From: Candidatus Gastranaerophilales bacterium
GTDB lineage: Bacteria; Cyanobacteriota; Vampirovibrionia; Gastranaerophilales; Gastranaerophilaceae
Direction of reading: 5' to 3'
Length of the DNA: 33,718 bases
Assembly: GCA_944324255.1 (NCBI GenBank)
Contig: CALUVM010000017.1
Coordinates: forward strand, 1 to 33,718
Part shown: piece after piece, positions 15,552 to 24,169 of the stretch
Numbering within the stretch: the first letter of the stretch is position 1
Layout of the letters: the number at the start of each line of letters is the position of its first letter
The notes under the pieces: model-generated
The model's input: the letters and a program-made list of their open reading frames with translations, nothing else
Told to the model about the DNA's origin: nothing
The model's database searches: none
Position numbers and translations under genes: made by a program

Positions 15552-17027
15552 ATGTTGGATTTAACAGCTTTTGGAAAGAACGATATTAGAGGAATTTACG
15601 GAGAAAATATAACGGAAGAGCTTTTCTACTATACCGGAAGAGGGTTTGTAAAATATCTTGCCGAAAAGACAGGTAAAGATTATGAACATATTTGGATAAG
15701 TGTATGCAGAGATGCAAGATTACACTCGCCGGCTCTTTCTAAGGCCCTTGTAAACGGCATCTTATCTATTGGAGCAAATGTCGCTGATTTAGGCTTAGCA
15801 CCAACTCCTCTGGGATATTATTCAGAAGTTGTAGGACTTCCGCCTTTTATCACAAAATACAATCAGGTTACCGGAGCGATGATTATTACTGCAAGTCATA
15901 ATCCGAGTCAGTATAACGGTTTAAAGATGACTTATGCAAAACAATCTCTTAATGAAGAACAAATTAAAGAAGTTAAGGATTTAACTGAAAAAGAGTATAA
16001 TCTTCAAATGCCGGCTTCTCCGAAAGGAACTTATACGGAGTATGATTTAATTCCGGATTATATAGAAGCTATGAAGAAAAACTTCGGGCGAATTGGTGAA
16101 GGAATTAAAGTTGTTGTAGATAGTGCTAATGCAACAGGCGGGGTTGTTGCTCCGAAATTGTACAGGGCTTTAGGGTGCGAAGTTATTGAACTATATTCCG
16201 TACCTGACGGAAGATTCCCTCATCATCATCCTAATCCGAGTGATGAAAAAACACTTAATGATATTAAAAAAGCAGTTGTGGAAAATAAAGCCGATATTGG
16301 TATTGCATTTGACGGCGACAGTGACCGAATAGGTGTTATAGATTCAGAAGGGAATGCTCTTACCGGAGATAAACTGCTTTTAATATATGCGGAAGGAATC
16401 ATTAAAGAATATAATGCAAAAGGTATTAAACCGTTTATAGTGTCTGAGGTTAAATGTTCGCAGGTGCTTTATGATACTATAGATAAACTCGGCGGAATTT
16501 CAGTAATGTGTAAAACAGGGCACGGCTATATCAAATCTAAAATGAGGGAAGTCGGTGCGGTTCTTGCCGGAGAAATGAGCGGACATACTTTCTTTAAGGA
16601 TAGATATTACGGTTTTGATGATGCAATTTATGCAGGCTGCCGGATTATTGAAATTTTAGCGGAGAAAAAACGTTATAATCCTAATTTCAAAATCTCTGAT
16701 ATGCTGGAACCTTTTAAGGCTGTCTATTCTTCTTCAGAAGTTAGATTATCATGTCCGAATTCATTAAAGAAATCTACTCTTGAAGCTTTTGAAAAAGTTA
16801 TTAAAGAAAATCCGGATTTCTTTGGTTCAAAAATAAAAGATATTATAACCCTTGATGGTATGAGAATTGTATTTGAAAACGGGTTTGCCTTAATAAGACA
16901 GAGTAATACAGAGCCTGTATTTACATTAAGATTTGAAGCGGAAGATAAAGCAACTGCTCAAAGATATGAAGAACTTATGGTTAATGAGCTTTTAGAAATA
17001 ATAAAGAAGAATGCAGTAAGTGTTTAA
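15552..17027 (+). CDS. Phosphomannomutase/phosphoglucomutase
   Basis: 491 residues, alpha-D-phosphohexomutase superfamily. It swaps phosphate between C6 and C1 of mannose or glucose phosphate to supply GDP-mannose or UDP-glucose for surface glycans. Visible: KNDIRGIYGENITEE start; the phosphoserine loop ITASHNPSQYNG with Ser115; the Mg2+ loop DGDSDRIG with Asp254, Asp256 and Asp258; the sugar-binding GEMSGH (340-345); and the phosphate-binding RQSNTEPVFTLRFEA near the C-terminus. The GEMSGH motif is shared by PMM/PGM (AlgC-like) enzymes and does not decide between mannose and glucose. Its stop shares bases with the stop of the facing kinase gene: TTAA at 17024-17027 serves both strands. Confidence 0.93.
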   Translation: MLDLTAFGKNDIRGIYGENITEELFYYTGRGFVKYLAEKTGKDYEHIWISVCRDARLHSPALSKALVNGILSIGANVADLGLAPTPLGYYSEVVGLPPFITKYNQVTGAMIITASHNPSQYNGLKMTYAKQSLNEEQIKEVKDLTEKEYNLQMPASPKGTYTEYDLIPDYIEAMKKNFGRIGEGIKVVVDSANATGGVVAPKLYRALGCEVIELYSVPDGRFPHHHPNPSDEKTLNDIKKAVVENKADIGIAFDGDSDRIGVIDSEGNALTGDKLLLIYAEGIIKEYNAKGIKPFIVSEVKCSQVLYDTIDKLGGISVMCKTGHGYIKSKMREVGAVLAGEMSGHTFFKDRYYGFDDAIYAGCRIIEILAEKKRYNPNFKISDMLEPFKAVYSSSEVRLSCPNSLKKSTLEAFEKVIKENPDFFGSKIKDIITLDGMRIVFENGFALIRQSNTEPVFTLRFEAEDKATAQRYEELMVNELLEIIKKNAVSV

Positions 17028-18508
17028 AAACTACCTCCGGATTTTTGGGGTTTGCACGGAATCTTAAAGCCAAAAATATTTCTTTCGTCTTTAAAACTGT
17101 TAACAAAAATATTTCCTTTATGTGCTTCAATAATTTTTTTTGATGTATAAAGCCCGAGCCCTATACCAAGTTCTTTGTGAGCGGAAGCATAGGTTACATA
17201 TTGGGCAAAGATTGCTTTTTGTTTTTCTTCCGGTATATAAGGACTATTGTTTTCAAATTCAAAACAGGCATTGTTATTTTGTTCATAGACAGATAGCTTT
17301 AAAACGGTATCTTTATAAGCATATTTTATTCCGTTAGATAAAAGATTCATAATAACCCGTTTAATCTGCACTCTGTCGGCGTTAACCAATCCTTCTTTTA
17401 TTGATGAATTTATTGAAATTTCTACGCCCTTATCTTTAGCAACATAAATCATTTCGGAAACACATTCCATTACTAAATCAGGAAGGGAAAACTCACTGTA
17501 ATTAAGTTTTACAATTCCTTCGTCATTTCTGTAGGTGCTTAGCAGGGTTGATAACATACCGTTCATATACCGGCATGAATCCAGAATCATTTCAACAAGC
17601 TCTCTTTGCGGGAAAGTTATTTCTCCGAATTCTCCTTTTAAAAGAAGTTCAAGTCCTCTTATTTGCGCAATAGTCGGATTCTTCAGGTCATGTCCTAAAG
17701 ATGCCACAAATGTTTCTCTCTGTGTATTTAATTGCTTTTCGGCATCAATGTTATTAGCTAATGTTATAATTCCCGTAACCTCGTTGTTAAAGTCATTAAT
17801 CGGGACTTTATAAATCTTATACCAGTGGGGTATTCCTTTAAGGTCGGTTACTTCTTTTTCTTTTACGAGAATCTTATTGTTTTCAAGTACAAAATTATTC
17901 TCTTCGTTATCTTCTATTTTATTACAGGTTTTATCGACATAAATATCAGAAAAAGCATCGTATCCTTGATTAACAAAGTTCAGAGAGGGTTTGGTCCCTG
18001 TTATGTAGTTCAAATTCTTATCTTGCATATAAATAAGCATCGGAATATTTTCCAATAAAGATTTCAGCTGAAAATGTTTTGATACAAAGCGTTCTTTTAC
18101 ACTCTCTTCATGCGTAATATCTTTAACAATGGAAACGGAACCTAAAAACTCAAGATTATTTAGAATAGGGGTTGTAGTTATATTATAAATCTTAGGAGTA
18201 TTTGCAGGCGTATCAATATTCATTATATAAGTAATAGGCTGCTTATCTTCTTCGATTGCCGTATTTACTTCTGATACGAGTTTAAGATTTTCTTTTGAAA
18301 GTGTTTTGCAGGTTTTTCGTCCGATAAGATCTTTAGGATTTTCAATTCTGTAGAATTTATAGAATGCTTCATTTGCAGCTATATATTTTGAATCTTTGTC
18401 TTTAAAAACAATACCGTCAGGGCAATCTTTAAATAGTACGCTTAAAATATTTGAATAATAAGAGTTGGTTGAAGTTTTACCGGCGACAGAATTTTTTATA
18501 CTTTCCAA
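17024..18508 (-). CDS. PAS-domain sensor histidine kinase, orphan
   Basis: 494 residues from a TTG start (18508) that has AGGAG six nt upstream. Domain order: PAS 1 (about 20-135; DGIVFKDKDSKYIAANEAFY), PAS 2 (about 148-260; IPMLIYMQDKNLNYITG), HisKA with His273 (ASLGHDLKNP), and HATPase with the N box around Asn392 (MNLLSNGIKYAY) and G2 box GIGLGLYTSKK (448-457). The G1 box is altered: ENNSPYIPEE where DxGxGI is usual; Asn-for-Asp variants of this kind occur in some kinases. No membrane segment is seen, so it is probably a cytoplasmic sensor of an internal signal. No response regulator is adjacent; the partner is elsewhere. It overlaps the stop codon of the convergent mutase gene. Confidence 0.92.
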   Translation of the reverse strand: MESIKNSVAGKTSTNSYYSNILSVLFKDCPDGIVFKDKDSKYIAANEAFYKFYRIENPKDLIGRKTCKTLSKENLKLVSEVNTAIEEDKQPITYIMNIDTPANTPKIYNITTTPILNNLEFLGSVSIVKDITHEESVKERFVSKHFQLKSLLENIPMLIYMQDKNLNYITGTKPSLNFVNQGYDAFSDIYVDKTCNKIEDNEENNFVLENNKILVKEKEVTDLKGIPHWYKIYKVPINDFNNEVTGIITLANNIDAEKQLNTQRETFVASLGHDLKNPTIAQIRGLELLLKGEFGEITFPQRELVEMILDSCRYMNGMLSTLLSTYRNDEGIVKLNYSEFSLPDLVMECVSEMIYVAKDKGVEISINSSIKEGLVNADRVQIKRVIMNLLSNGIKYAYKDTVLKLSVYEQNNNACFEFENNSPYIPEEKQKAIFAQYVTYASAHKELGIGLGLYTSKKIIEAHKGNIFVNSFKDERNIFGFKIPCKPQKSGGSF

Positions 18509-18528
18509 TAGTTTCTCCTAAAGGTTTT

Positions 18529-18557
18529 AATATAGTATATTGTACACTATATACCAA
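18529..18557 (-). promoter_or_regulatory. Promoter of the histidine kinase with internal dyad
   Basis: Minus strand: TTGGTA (18552-18557), a 17-bp spacer, TATATT (18529-18534). The spacer and -10 contain the dyad TATAGT (18531-18536) and ACTATA (18546-18551), which could be an operator. The regulator is unknown. Confidence 0.5.
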
Positions 18558-18698
18558 GATATTGGATATTAACCGGTTGTCCTATTTTGTGTCTGACGGG
18601 ATATAAATATTGTTTGTTGTAAATTTTTGTAACAATTTTAAAAAAAAGTCTAAAGTTTGAGTGAAAAAAAGCCGATAACAAGAGAGGAAGGAAGACCT

Positions 18699-18719
18699 GT
18701 GAAACGGAAAGAAAAGTAA
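18699..18719 (+). other. Candidate leader mini-ORF (MKRKEK) before the giant gene
   Basis: GTG at 18699 has an excellent ribosome-binding site (AGAGGAAGGAAG, 18682-18693) at normal spacing, but its frame ends with TAA at 18717-18719 after six codons. The long gene starts at ATG 18721, one base later, and has only a weak AAGTAAG of its own. Reinitiation or coupling from the mini-ORF would explain the layout. A sequencing error joining the frames cannot be excluded. Confidence 0.4.
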
Positions 18720-18720
18720 G

Positions 18721-21700
18721 ATGACAAATATAGGCAAGGCGGAACAGCGAATAATAGAAGAATATCGCCGTCAGAACGGATTGGGCTACGTTCTGACGGA
18801 TGAAGCTGTGCTGGAGCTGATAAGAAGGGATATAAAGGCAGGGGAGCTGCCTGCAGGATTTGAGGGCTTGGCATTAGACGCACAAAGAAGCAGCGGCGGG
18901 GAGGGAATATTTGGAGCAGGATATACAGCCGGAGAAATCGGGGATAGTATAAGCATAAGAATGCCGGAAGAAACCGATGTCGTAACCCGTGTTCCTACAG
19001 TGGAAGAGTATATGGCAATAAGTTTTTTAGGCGGAATAACAGAAGAAGCGGATAATACTGTAAAAGCTCGAGAAAAAGACTCCGGAGTAATATCATCAGT
19101 CGTGAACGCATGGCAGGAATTTGCTACGAAAGAGTACGCAAAATCAACGGTGGAAGAGAAGATAAAAGATAGTAAAGAAGACCTTGCGCTTCTTAATAAA
19201 GCATTGCTAGGTCAGATAACAAAGTTTAACTTTATTACAATGAGTAATGAAGTGGTAAGCTTTGAAGAAATGTTTGCCAAAAGAAGAGGAGTAAAGTTTG
19301 ATCCAAAAGCAATAGAAGAATGCCAACAACAGGCAGAGATATATACAACAGTAAAAACGACCGTAGAAATGGTAAACAAATTGCAGTCGATATTAAAAGA
19401 AACAACAGCCGGCGATGTAAATGATCAAATGTATCCCCAGAGCGCAGCAAGCGGGATAATAAAAGCATACCAGATGGCAGGAATAAAGAGTTTAGCGGAA
19501 ATGAACGACTCCTTGAGGAATTTGTCAGAGAAGTATAAAGAGCATCCATTGATAAAGAAGTATGGCGGCGAGTTTCGTCTTGCAAAGAATACAAACGGAG
19601 CGTATGTGATATATAGGACATCACCGGAAGGATACCCTCTTGAAGCAACAAATGAGGAATTAAAACTTATAACAGAAGAGCTAAGCATAGAACTGGATAA
19701 AACATTAGCAGAAGCCATTGGAGCAGAATACAAACCTGATGCAACATCAGAAGAGATGTCAGAAGTAATCCAGGAAGCGTTTGAAAAGTATAAGAGTAAT
19801 TATGAAGAAAGCTTTAAGAAAGCATTCGGAGACAAAGAGCTAAGCTTGCTAGCAGACGCATATGCCGAGAAACAACAACAGGGTGTAGCGAAAATAGAGA
19901 TGGGCTTGAATATACTGTCAATGGCTCTGATGATAACCCCTGGCGGCGTAGTGTCATCAAGCGGATGGTTAATAAAGGGAGCAAGCGGCGGATCAAAAGT
20001 GCTGTCCGGAGTATTAAAAACAGCACAAGGTGTTCAAAAGGCACAAAAAGTATTAAACCCGATACTTGCAGTTAATATGACTTTAAACCCGATAACCCTG
20101 TTAGAGCAAATGACCTCGGAAAACGGAATGAGCGAAGAGGAGTGGTCAGAGTGGGGTAAACGTGTATTGCAGAATACAATATATATGTCAGCAGGTATGG
20201 GAGTGAGCAAACTTGCGGAAACGGGAGCAGCATTATATAAAACGAAGGCACTGGTAAATACCTTAAAGGGGGCAGGAAAGAGTGCGGATGATATAGCAGC
20301 GATAGTAAAGTCGAATCCTGTAAAATTTCCGGAAGAAATAGTAAAGAGCTTCAAGCGAGTTGATAATATGTCGAAAGCATTACAGATAAGTACAGAGAGT
20401 GCATTGGACATATCAAGCACGTATGTATTAAATAAGGTGATGGGAAACGGCGATTTAACCGCAATAGATTGGATAAATTCAGTAGCATTTGCCATAATGG
20501 GCGGAACGTTACAGAAGCAGTTTGCGTCGTTAACAACAGAATCGAAGATAACGTATTTACAGAATGCATTTAAGGATATCGGAGTAAGCCGAGAAGAGGC
20601 AGCCCGCATCTTACAGGCGATGGATGATATTTCTGCCGGCAAGGGGCTAAATACAGGGGTAAATAAGGACTCCGGTGCAGATGGGGCGGCAGGCGGATTA
20701 AAAGCCGATGACGCACCTTCATCCTCAGTAAGGACTCCTGAGTTTGAAAAAGAATTAAAAGCTTTCAGAAAAACTATTAAAAAAGATAACAGGTTCCGTG
20801 GTATTAAGGACAAAGATATAACTCCTGATAATATAGAAGCTGCCAGACTGCTTGCTGCGGATGAAAGAGCCGGCTGGGCTGATATATACAGTATTCTTGG
20901 TTATATAAACAAGGAAAATAAAGAAGCTGCCGGTTTAATATTAAAAGATAGGTCTTTTAATCTTGATGCTGCAGATAGAATTATTAGGAATGTCAATGCG
21001 GATAATAAACAAGCGGCTCTTTTGATGATAAATGATAAAGATTTTCCAAGAAAGAGTATTTATGGCATTCTGTTGCAAACCAGCAATGATAACTTGCCTG
21101 CAGTCTTAAAAATAATTGAAGATAAAGACTTTCCGAGGAATAATGCTGTAGGGGTGCTTCAACCAATAAATGCTGACAATCTTCCAGCTGCATTAAAGAT
21201 GATAGAAGATAAAGAGTTTCCAAGGAGTAATATTGCATCTATACTTCAGTCAACAAATGCAGATAACCTTCATGTTGTATTAAAGATGATAGAAGATAAA
21301 GAATTTCCAAGGAATAATATTTTATCAGTACTTCAATCAACAAATGCAGACAACCTTCCTGTTGCATTAAAACTGATAGAAGATAAAAAGTTTTCAAGGG
21401 ATAATATTTCATCTGTACTTCGAGCAACAAATGCAGATAATCTTCCTGCAGTCTTTAAAATTATTGAAAATAAAGAAATTTCAAAGGATAACATTGCTAT
21501 ATTGCTTAAGAAAACAAATGCAGACAATCTTCCTGCAGCCTTAAAAATGTTTGAACATAATGAGTTTAATGAATATGAAATTAGATGTATTTTAGAAGGT
21601 ACAAACAAGGATAATCTCCCACTAGCATTAAAAATGATAGAAGAGAAAAACTTCCGGGGAGAAGAAATTGGGGATATTCTCAGTAAAATAAATGCCGATA

Positions 21701-24168
21701 ATTTTCAAGCTGCATTAAAGATGATAGAAAATAAAGAATTTCATGCTGTTAAGATTTTATCCTGGCTTGAATGTATTAATAAAGACAATAGTGAAGTAGT
21801 TCTTTTAGTACTGGAAAAAAATCAAATACTAAAAAACATATCTTTAGAGAGTATTTTATATGCTATTAATAAGGATAATAAAGAAACAGCAATTTTAGCG
21901 CTAAAAAAATATAACGATTCTAATGATATAAGTGAAATAATTACAATCCTAAAAGATGTAAATTCTCAAAATAATAAACTGGCACAACAGGCACTTTCTG
22001 ATAATCAAATTCCATTGGATTGTATTTCTCAAATATTGGAAAATCCGTCATTATTAAATCGTGTAAAACAATTGGCATCAGATAAAGATGTTTATCCGGA
22101 AAACATTACTTATCTCCTGCGTTATCCGGAACTTTTAGAAACGACAAAAGTTTTAAGGTCAAATAAAGATATTGCACGGTTTGACATTAATCGTTTTCTT
22201 ATGAATGCTAACAAAGAGAATCTTGAAATAGTAAAATATTTAACCGATAATAACCTGCTATCTTCCGGAGAGATAACTACATACACATATATAACGAGAA
22301 ATTCGACTGCTAATAATAGCAATTTTATATTAAAGATGTTCTCGGATAAAATTCTTGATAAAACCGGTATTGAGGAAATTGTTCATCAAATACAATGTTT
22401 TCCTGCTACTTATGCTGAGAAATTATATACGGATAATATGATTCCTAAAGATAAAATAGCAAAAATATTGGCTTCAACAAATTTAAATTCTGATGCTATT
22501 AAAAATGAAAATTTATATAATCTCTATTCTAAAGTAGAATCATTGCAAGAAAGTATTCTTAAAGACCCTATCCGGTATATAAACGGTACTGACTGGACAA
22601 TGCAAGATGCTGCAAACAGAATCAAAAGAATCTTTAACGAAAATTGGGGCGATTTTATGATTCTATCTGCAATATATGATAAAGAAGCAATAAACACTCT
22701 ATTTCGCATGAGATTGAACAAGGTAGAGGCATATCTTACAACCCTTAAAGATAGCCGCTTTAGTCCTGAAGAGCTTTTTTTGCTGAAAGATTTGGCTTCG
22801 TCTTGCAACCTTTACGGCAAGCCATTTATGCCTAAACAAAAACTGGAGTTAGTGCATCTATTAAAAGCATACAAATCAGCAAGGCTGCCATATGATAAAA
22901 TCCGGCACATGATTCAAGAAGGTAAAGTCGATATTGTACAGCTAAATACAGATTTATTAGAAGGCGCCATTAGAAAATGCGGATTATCACAGGCAGAGAT
23001 AGATGCTATACCTAGAGAAAAATTATTATCCTGGGATTTGAACAGTATGCATTTTCTTACAGCACAAATTGCTAAAAATAATGACTCTGCTCTAAAAGAT
23101 TTTGTTCGGGCTGCAAATCAGGAGTCTGATTTTATTAAATATATTCATGATTCATCCAATACATACGGGCAAACTAATGCTCGGACAAAAAGTTTCTACG
23201 AAGAAGCTAAATTGGATTATGAAAAATGGGTAAATCCTTCTAAAGCAAGTGAAGTTCATTTTGTTTCCAAAGATAAAAACATGGAGCAGCTTGTTCAAAT
23301 AGGCAGACAGGTTGAAGAAGATCTTAATAATTTGATGCAAACTCCTGTAAAAGGATTTTTGAAAAAACAATTTCCTAAATATATAAAAGGGGATGTGTTT
23401 GTAATTCCAAATGAAATCTTGACCAATAAAAATAAGTTAGATAAATTTATTCAAATCTTAGCCGATACTTCGGATAAAGGTCTGCTTACTCAGGTATGGA
23501 AAAGAGCGCAAGGAAATTCTGTAAATCCTGATCCAAAAATATCTCAAAGAGCACAGAATACACTTACAATTCTTTCTCATTTTGAACAAAGATTAAAAGA
23601 TATAGCGTTTGTAGGTCCGGCTGATCATACAAAAACACTCGATCTTACAATAAAAATGTGGGACAGAAATCCGCAAAAAGACATATTCCAGGGCAACTAT
23701 TCCACTTGTTGTATAGCAATGGGAGAGCTGAACGGGCATGCAATGTCACATTATATACTGAATACAGCTTATAACATGATAGAGCTTGTTGATAACACAA
23801 GCGGTGATATAATAGGGAATGCTCTCTGTTATTTTGCAAAAGACGGGGCTGGTAATCCTGTATTTATAGTTGATAATGTTGAGATTAATAACAGATATAA
23901 GCCGTCTGATGCAGTGTGCAGACAAATTAGAGGGTCAATCGCAGACTATGCTTCAAATGTATCAAAAGAGGTAAGCGGAAGAGACGATATTAAAATCTAT
24001 ATGAGCGGTGCATATAATGATGTACCTGTAAAAGATTTAAAGGATATTACAGAGCAGATTTCGTTCCTGGGAGATACTGATTGTGACAGTATTTATATGG
24101 ATACATATGGAGGCTGGACAAACAAGATGGAATTCAGTTCTGAATGTAAATTGTTCTCTCTTAATTAA
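18721..24168 (+). CDS. Giant helical-repeat protein, modular, function unknown
   Basis: 1815 residues. Module 1 (1-640): helical, with hydrophobic stretches near 395-420 (MGLNILSMALMITPGGVV) and 590 (WINSVAFAIMGGT), no signal peptide. A low-complexity linker follows (about 641-680; Gly/Ala/Ser/Asp-rich). Module 2 (701-1019 and beyond): eleven exact 29-residue repeats, then longer degenerate units. From ~1180 further helical sequence, then a C-terminal domain (about 1630-1790) with Cys1663-Cys1664 (GNYSTCCIAMG), HAMSHYILNTAY, GDIIGNALCYF and VDNVEINN. That last block looks faintly like a GNAT or cysteine-enzyme core, but I cannot assign it. Codon use changes at the linker: ATA, GCA and GTA dominate before, ATT and GCT become common after. 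The build resembles the protein at window start and recalls polymorphic secreted effectors, which is inference only. It ends one base from bioC on the other strand. Confidence 0.9.
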   Translation: MTNIGKAEQRIIEEYRRQNGLGYVLTDEAVLELIRRDIKAGELPAGFEGLALDAQRSSGGEGIFGAGYTAGEIGDSISIRMPEETDVVTRVPTVEEYMAISFLGGITEEADNTVKAREKDSGVISSVVNAWQEFATKEYAKSTVEEKIKDSKEDLALLNKALLGQITKFNFITMSNEVVSFEEMFAKRRGVKFDPKAIEECQQQAEIYTTVKTTVEMVNKLQSILKETTAGDVNDQMYPQSAASGIIKAYQMAGIKSLAEMNDSLRNLSEKYKEHPLIKKYGGEFRLAKNTNGAYVIYRTSPEGYPLEATNEELKLITEELSIELDKTLAEAIGAEYKPDATSEEMSEVIQEAFEKYKSNYEESFKKAFGDKELSLLADAYAEKQQQGVAKIEMGLNILSMALMITPGGVVSSSGWLIKGASGGSKVLSGVLKTAQGVQKAQKVLNPILAVNMTLNPITLLEQMTSENGMSEEEWSEWGKRVLQNTIYMSAGMGVSKLAETGAALYKTKALVNTLKGAGKSADDIAAIVKSNPVKFPEEIVKSFKRVDNMSKALQISTESALDISSTYVLNKVMGNGDLTAIDWINSVAFAIMGGTLQKQFASLTTESKITYLQNAFKDIGVSREEAARILQAMDDISAGKGLNTGVNKDSGADGAAGGLKADDAPSSSVRTPEFEKELKAFRKTIKKDNRFRGIKDKDITPDNIEAARLLAADERAGWADIYSILGYINKENKEAAGLILKDRSFNLDAADRIIRNVNADNKQAALLMINDKDFPRKSIYGILLQTSNDNLPAVLKIIEDKDFPRNNAVGVLQPINADNLPAALKMIEDKEFPRSNIASILQSTNADNLHVVLKMIEDKEFPRNNILSVLQSTNADNLPVALKLIEDKKFSRDNISSVLRATNADNLPAVFKIIENKEISKDNIAILLKKTNADNLPAALKMFEHNEFNEYEIRCILEGTNKDNLPLALKMIEEKNFRGEEIGDILSKINADNFQAALKMIENKEFHAVKILSWLECINKDNSEVVLLVLEKNQILKNISLESILYAINKDNKETAILALKKYNDSNDISEIITILKDVNSQNNKLAQQALSDNQIPLDCISQILENPSLLNRVKQLASDKDVYPENITYLLRYPELLETTKVLRSNKDIARFDINRFLMNANKENLEIVKYLTDNNLLSSGEITTYTYITRNSTANNSNFILKMFSDKILDKTGIEEIVHQIQCFPATYAEKLYTDNMIPKDKIAKILASTNLNSDAIKNENLYNLYSKVESLQESILKDPIRYINGTDWTMQDAANRIKRIFNENWGDFMILSAIYDKEAINTLFRMRLNKVEAYLTTLKDSRFSPEELFLLKDLASSCNLYGKPFMPKQKLELVHLLKAYKSARLPYDKIRHMIQEGKVDIVQLNTDLLEGAIRKCGLSQAEIDAIPREKLLSWDLNSMHFLTAQIAKNNDSALKDFVRAANQESDFIKYIHDSSNTYGQTNARTKSFYEEAKLDYEKWVNPSKASEVHFVSKDKNMEQLVQIGRQVEEDLNNLMQTPVKGFLKKQFPKYIKGDVFVIPNEILTNKNKLDKFIQILADTSDKGLLTQVWKRAQGNSVNPDPKISQRAQNTLTILSHFEQRLKDIAFVGPADHTKTLDLTIKMWDRNPQKDIFQGNYSTCCIAMGELNGHAMSHYILNTAYNMIELVDNTSGDIIGNALCYFAKDGAGNPVFIVDNVEINNRYKPSDAVCRQIRGSIADYASNVSKEVSGRDDIKIYMSGAYNDVPVKDLKDITEQISFLGDTDCDSIYMDTYGGWTNKMEFSSECKLFSLN
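20821..21777 (+). repeat. Eleven 87-bp (29-codon) protein repeats
   Basis: Units begin at 20821 and then every 87 bp through 21691, each opening T/N-x-D/E-N (mostly NADN) and following the pattern NADNLPAALKMIEDKEFPR, then about ten residues ending in IL-x-x-T/I. Central units (21169-21516) are most alike; outer ones are diverged. Units of 30 and 31 residues continue from 21778. The form is a two-helix hairpin, as in HEAT/LRV-like solenoids. Confidence 0.93.
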
Positions 24169-24169
24169 A

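Noticed and set aside
18721-20640. Phage tape-measure or structural protein for the N-module
   Set aside because: No phage genes nearby, length and linker do not fit, and both flanks are chromosomal housekeeping genes.
20034-20813. 259-codon minus-strand open frame inside the giant gene
   Set aside because: Antisense shadow of a strongly coding frame; composition is Ser/Phe/Leu-rich as expected for the reverse of Lys/Glu/Ala-rich sequence, with no ribosome-binding site or family resemblance.
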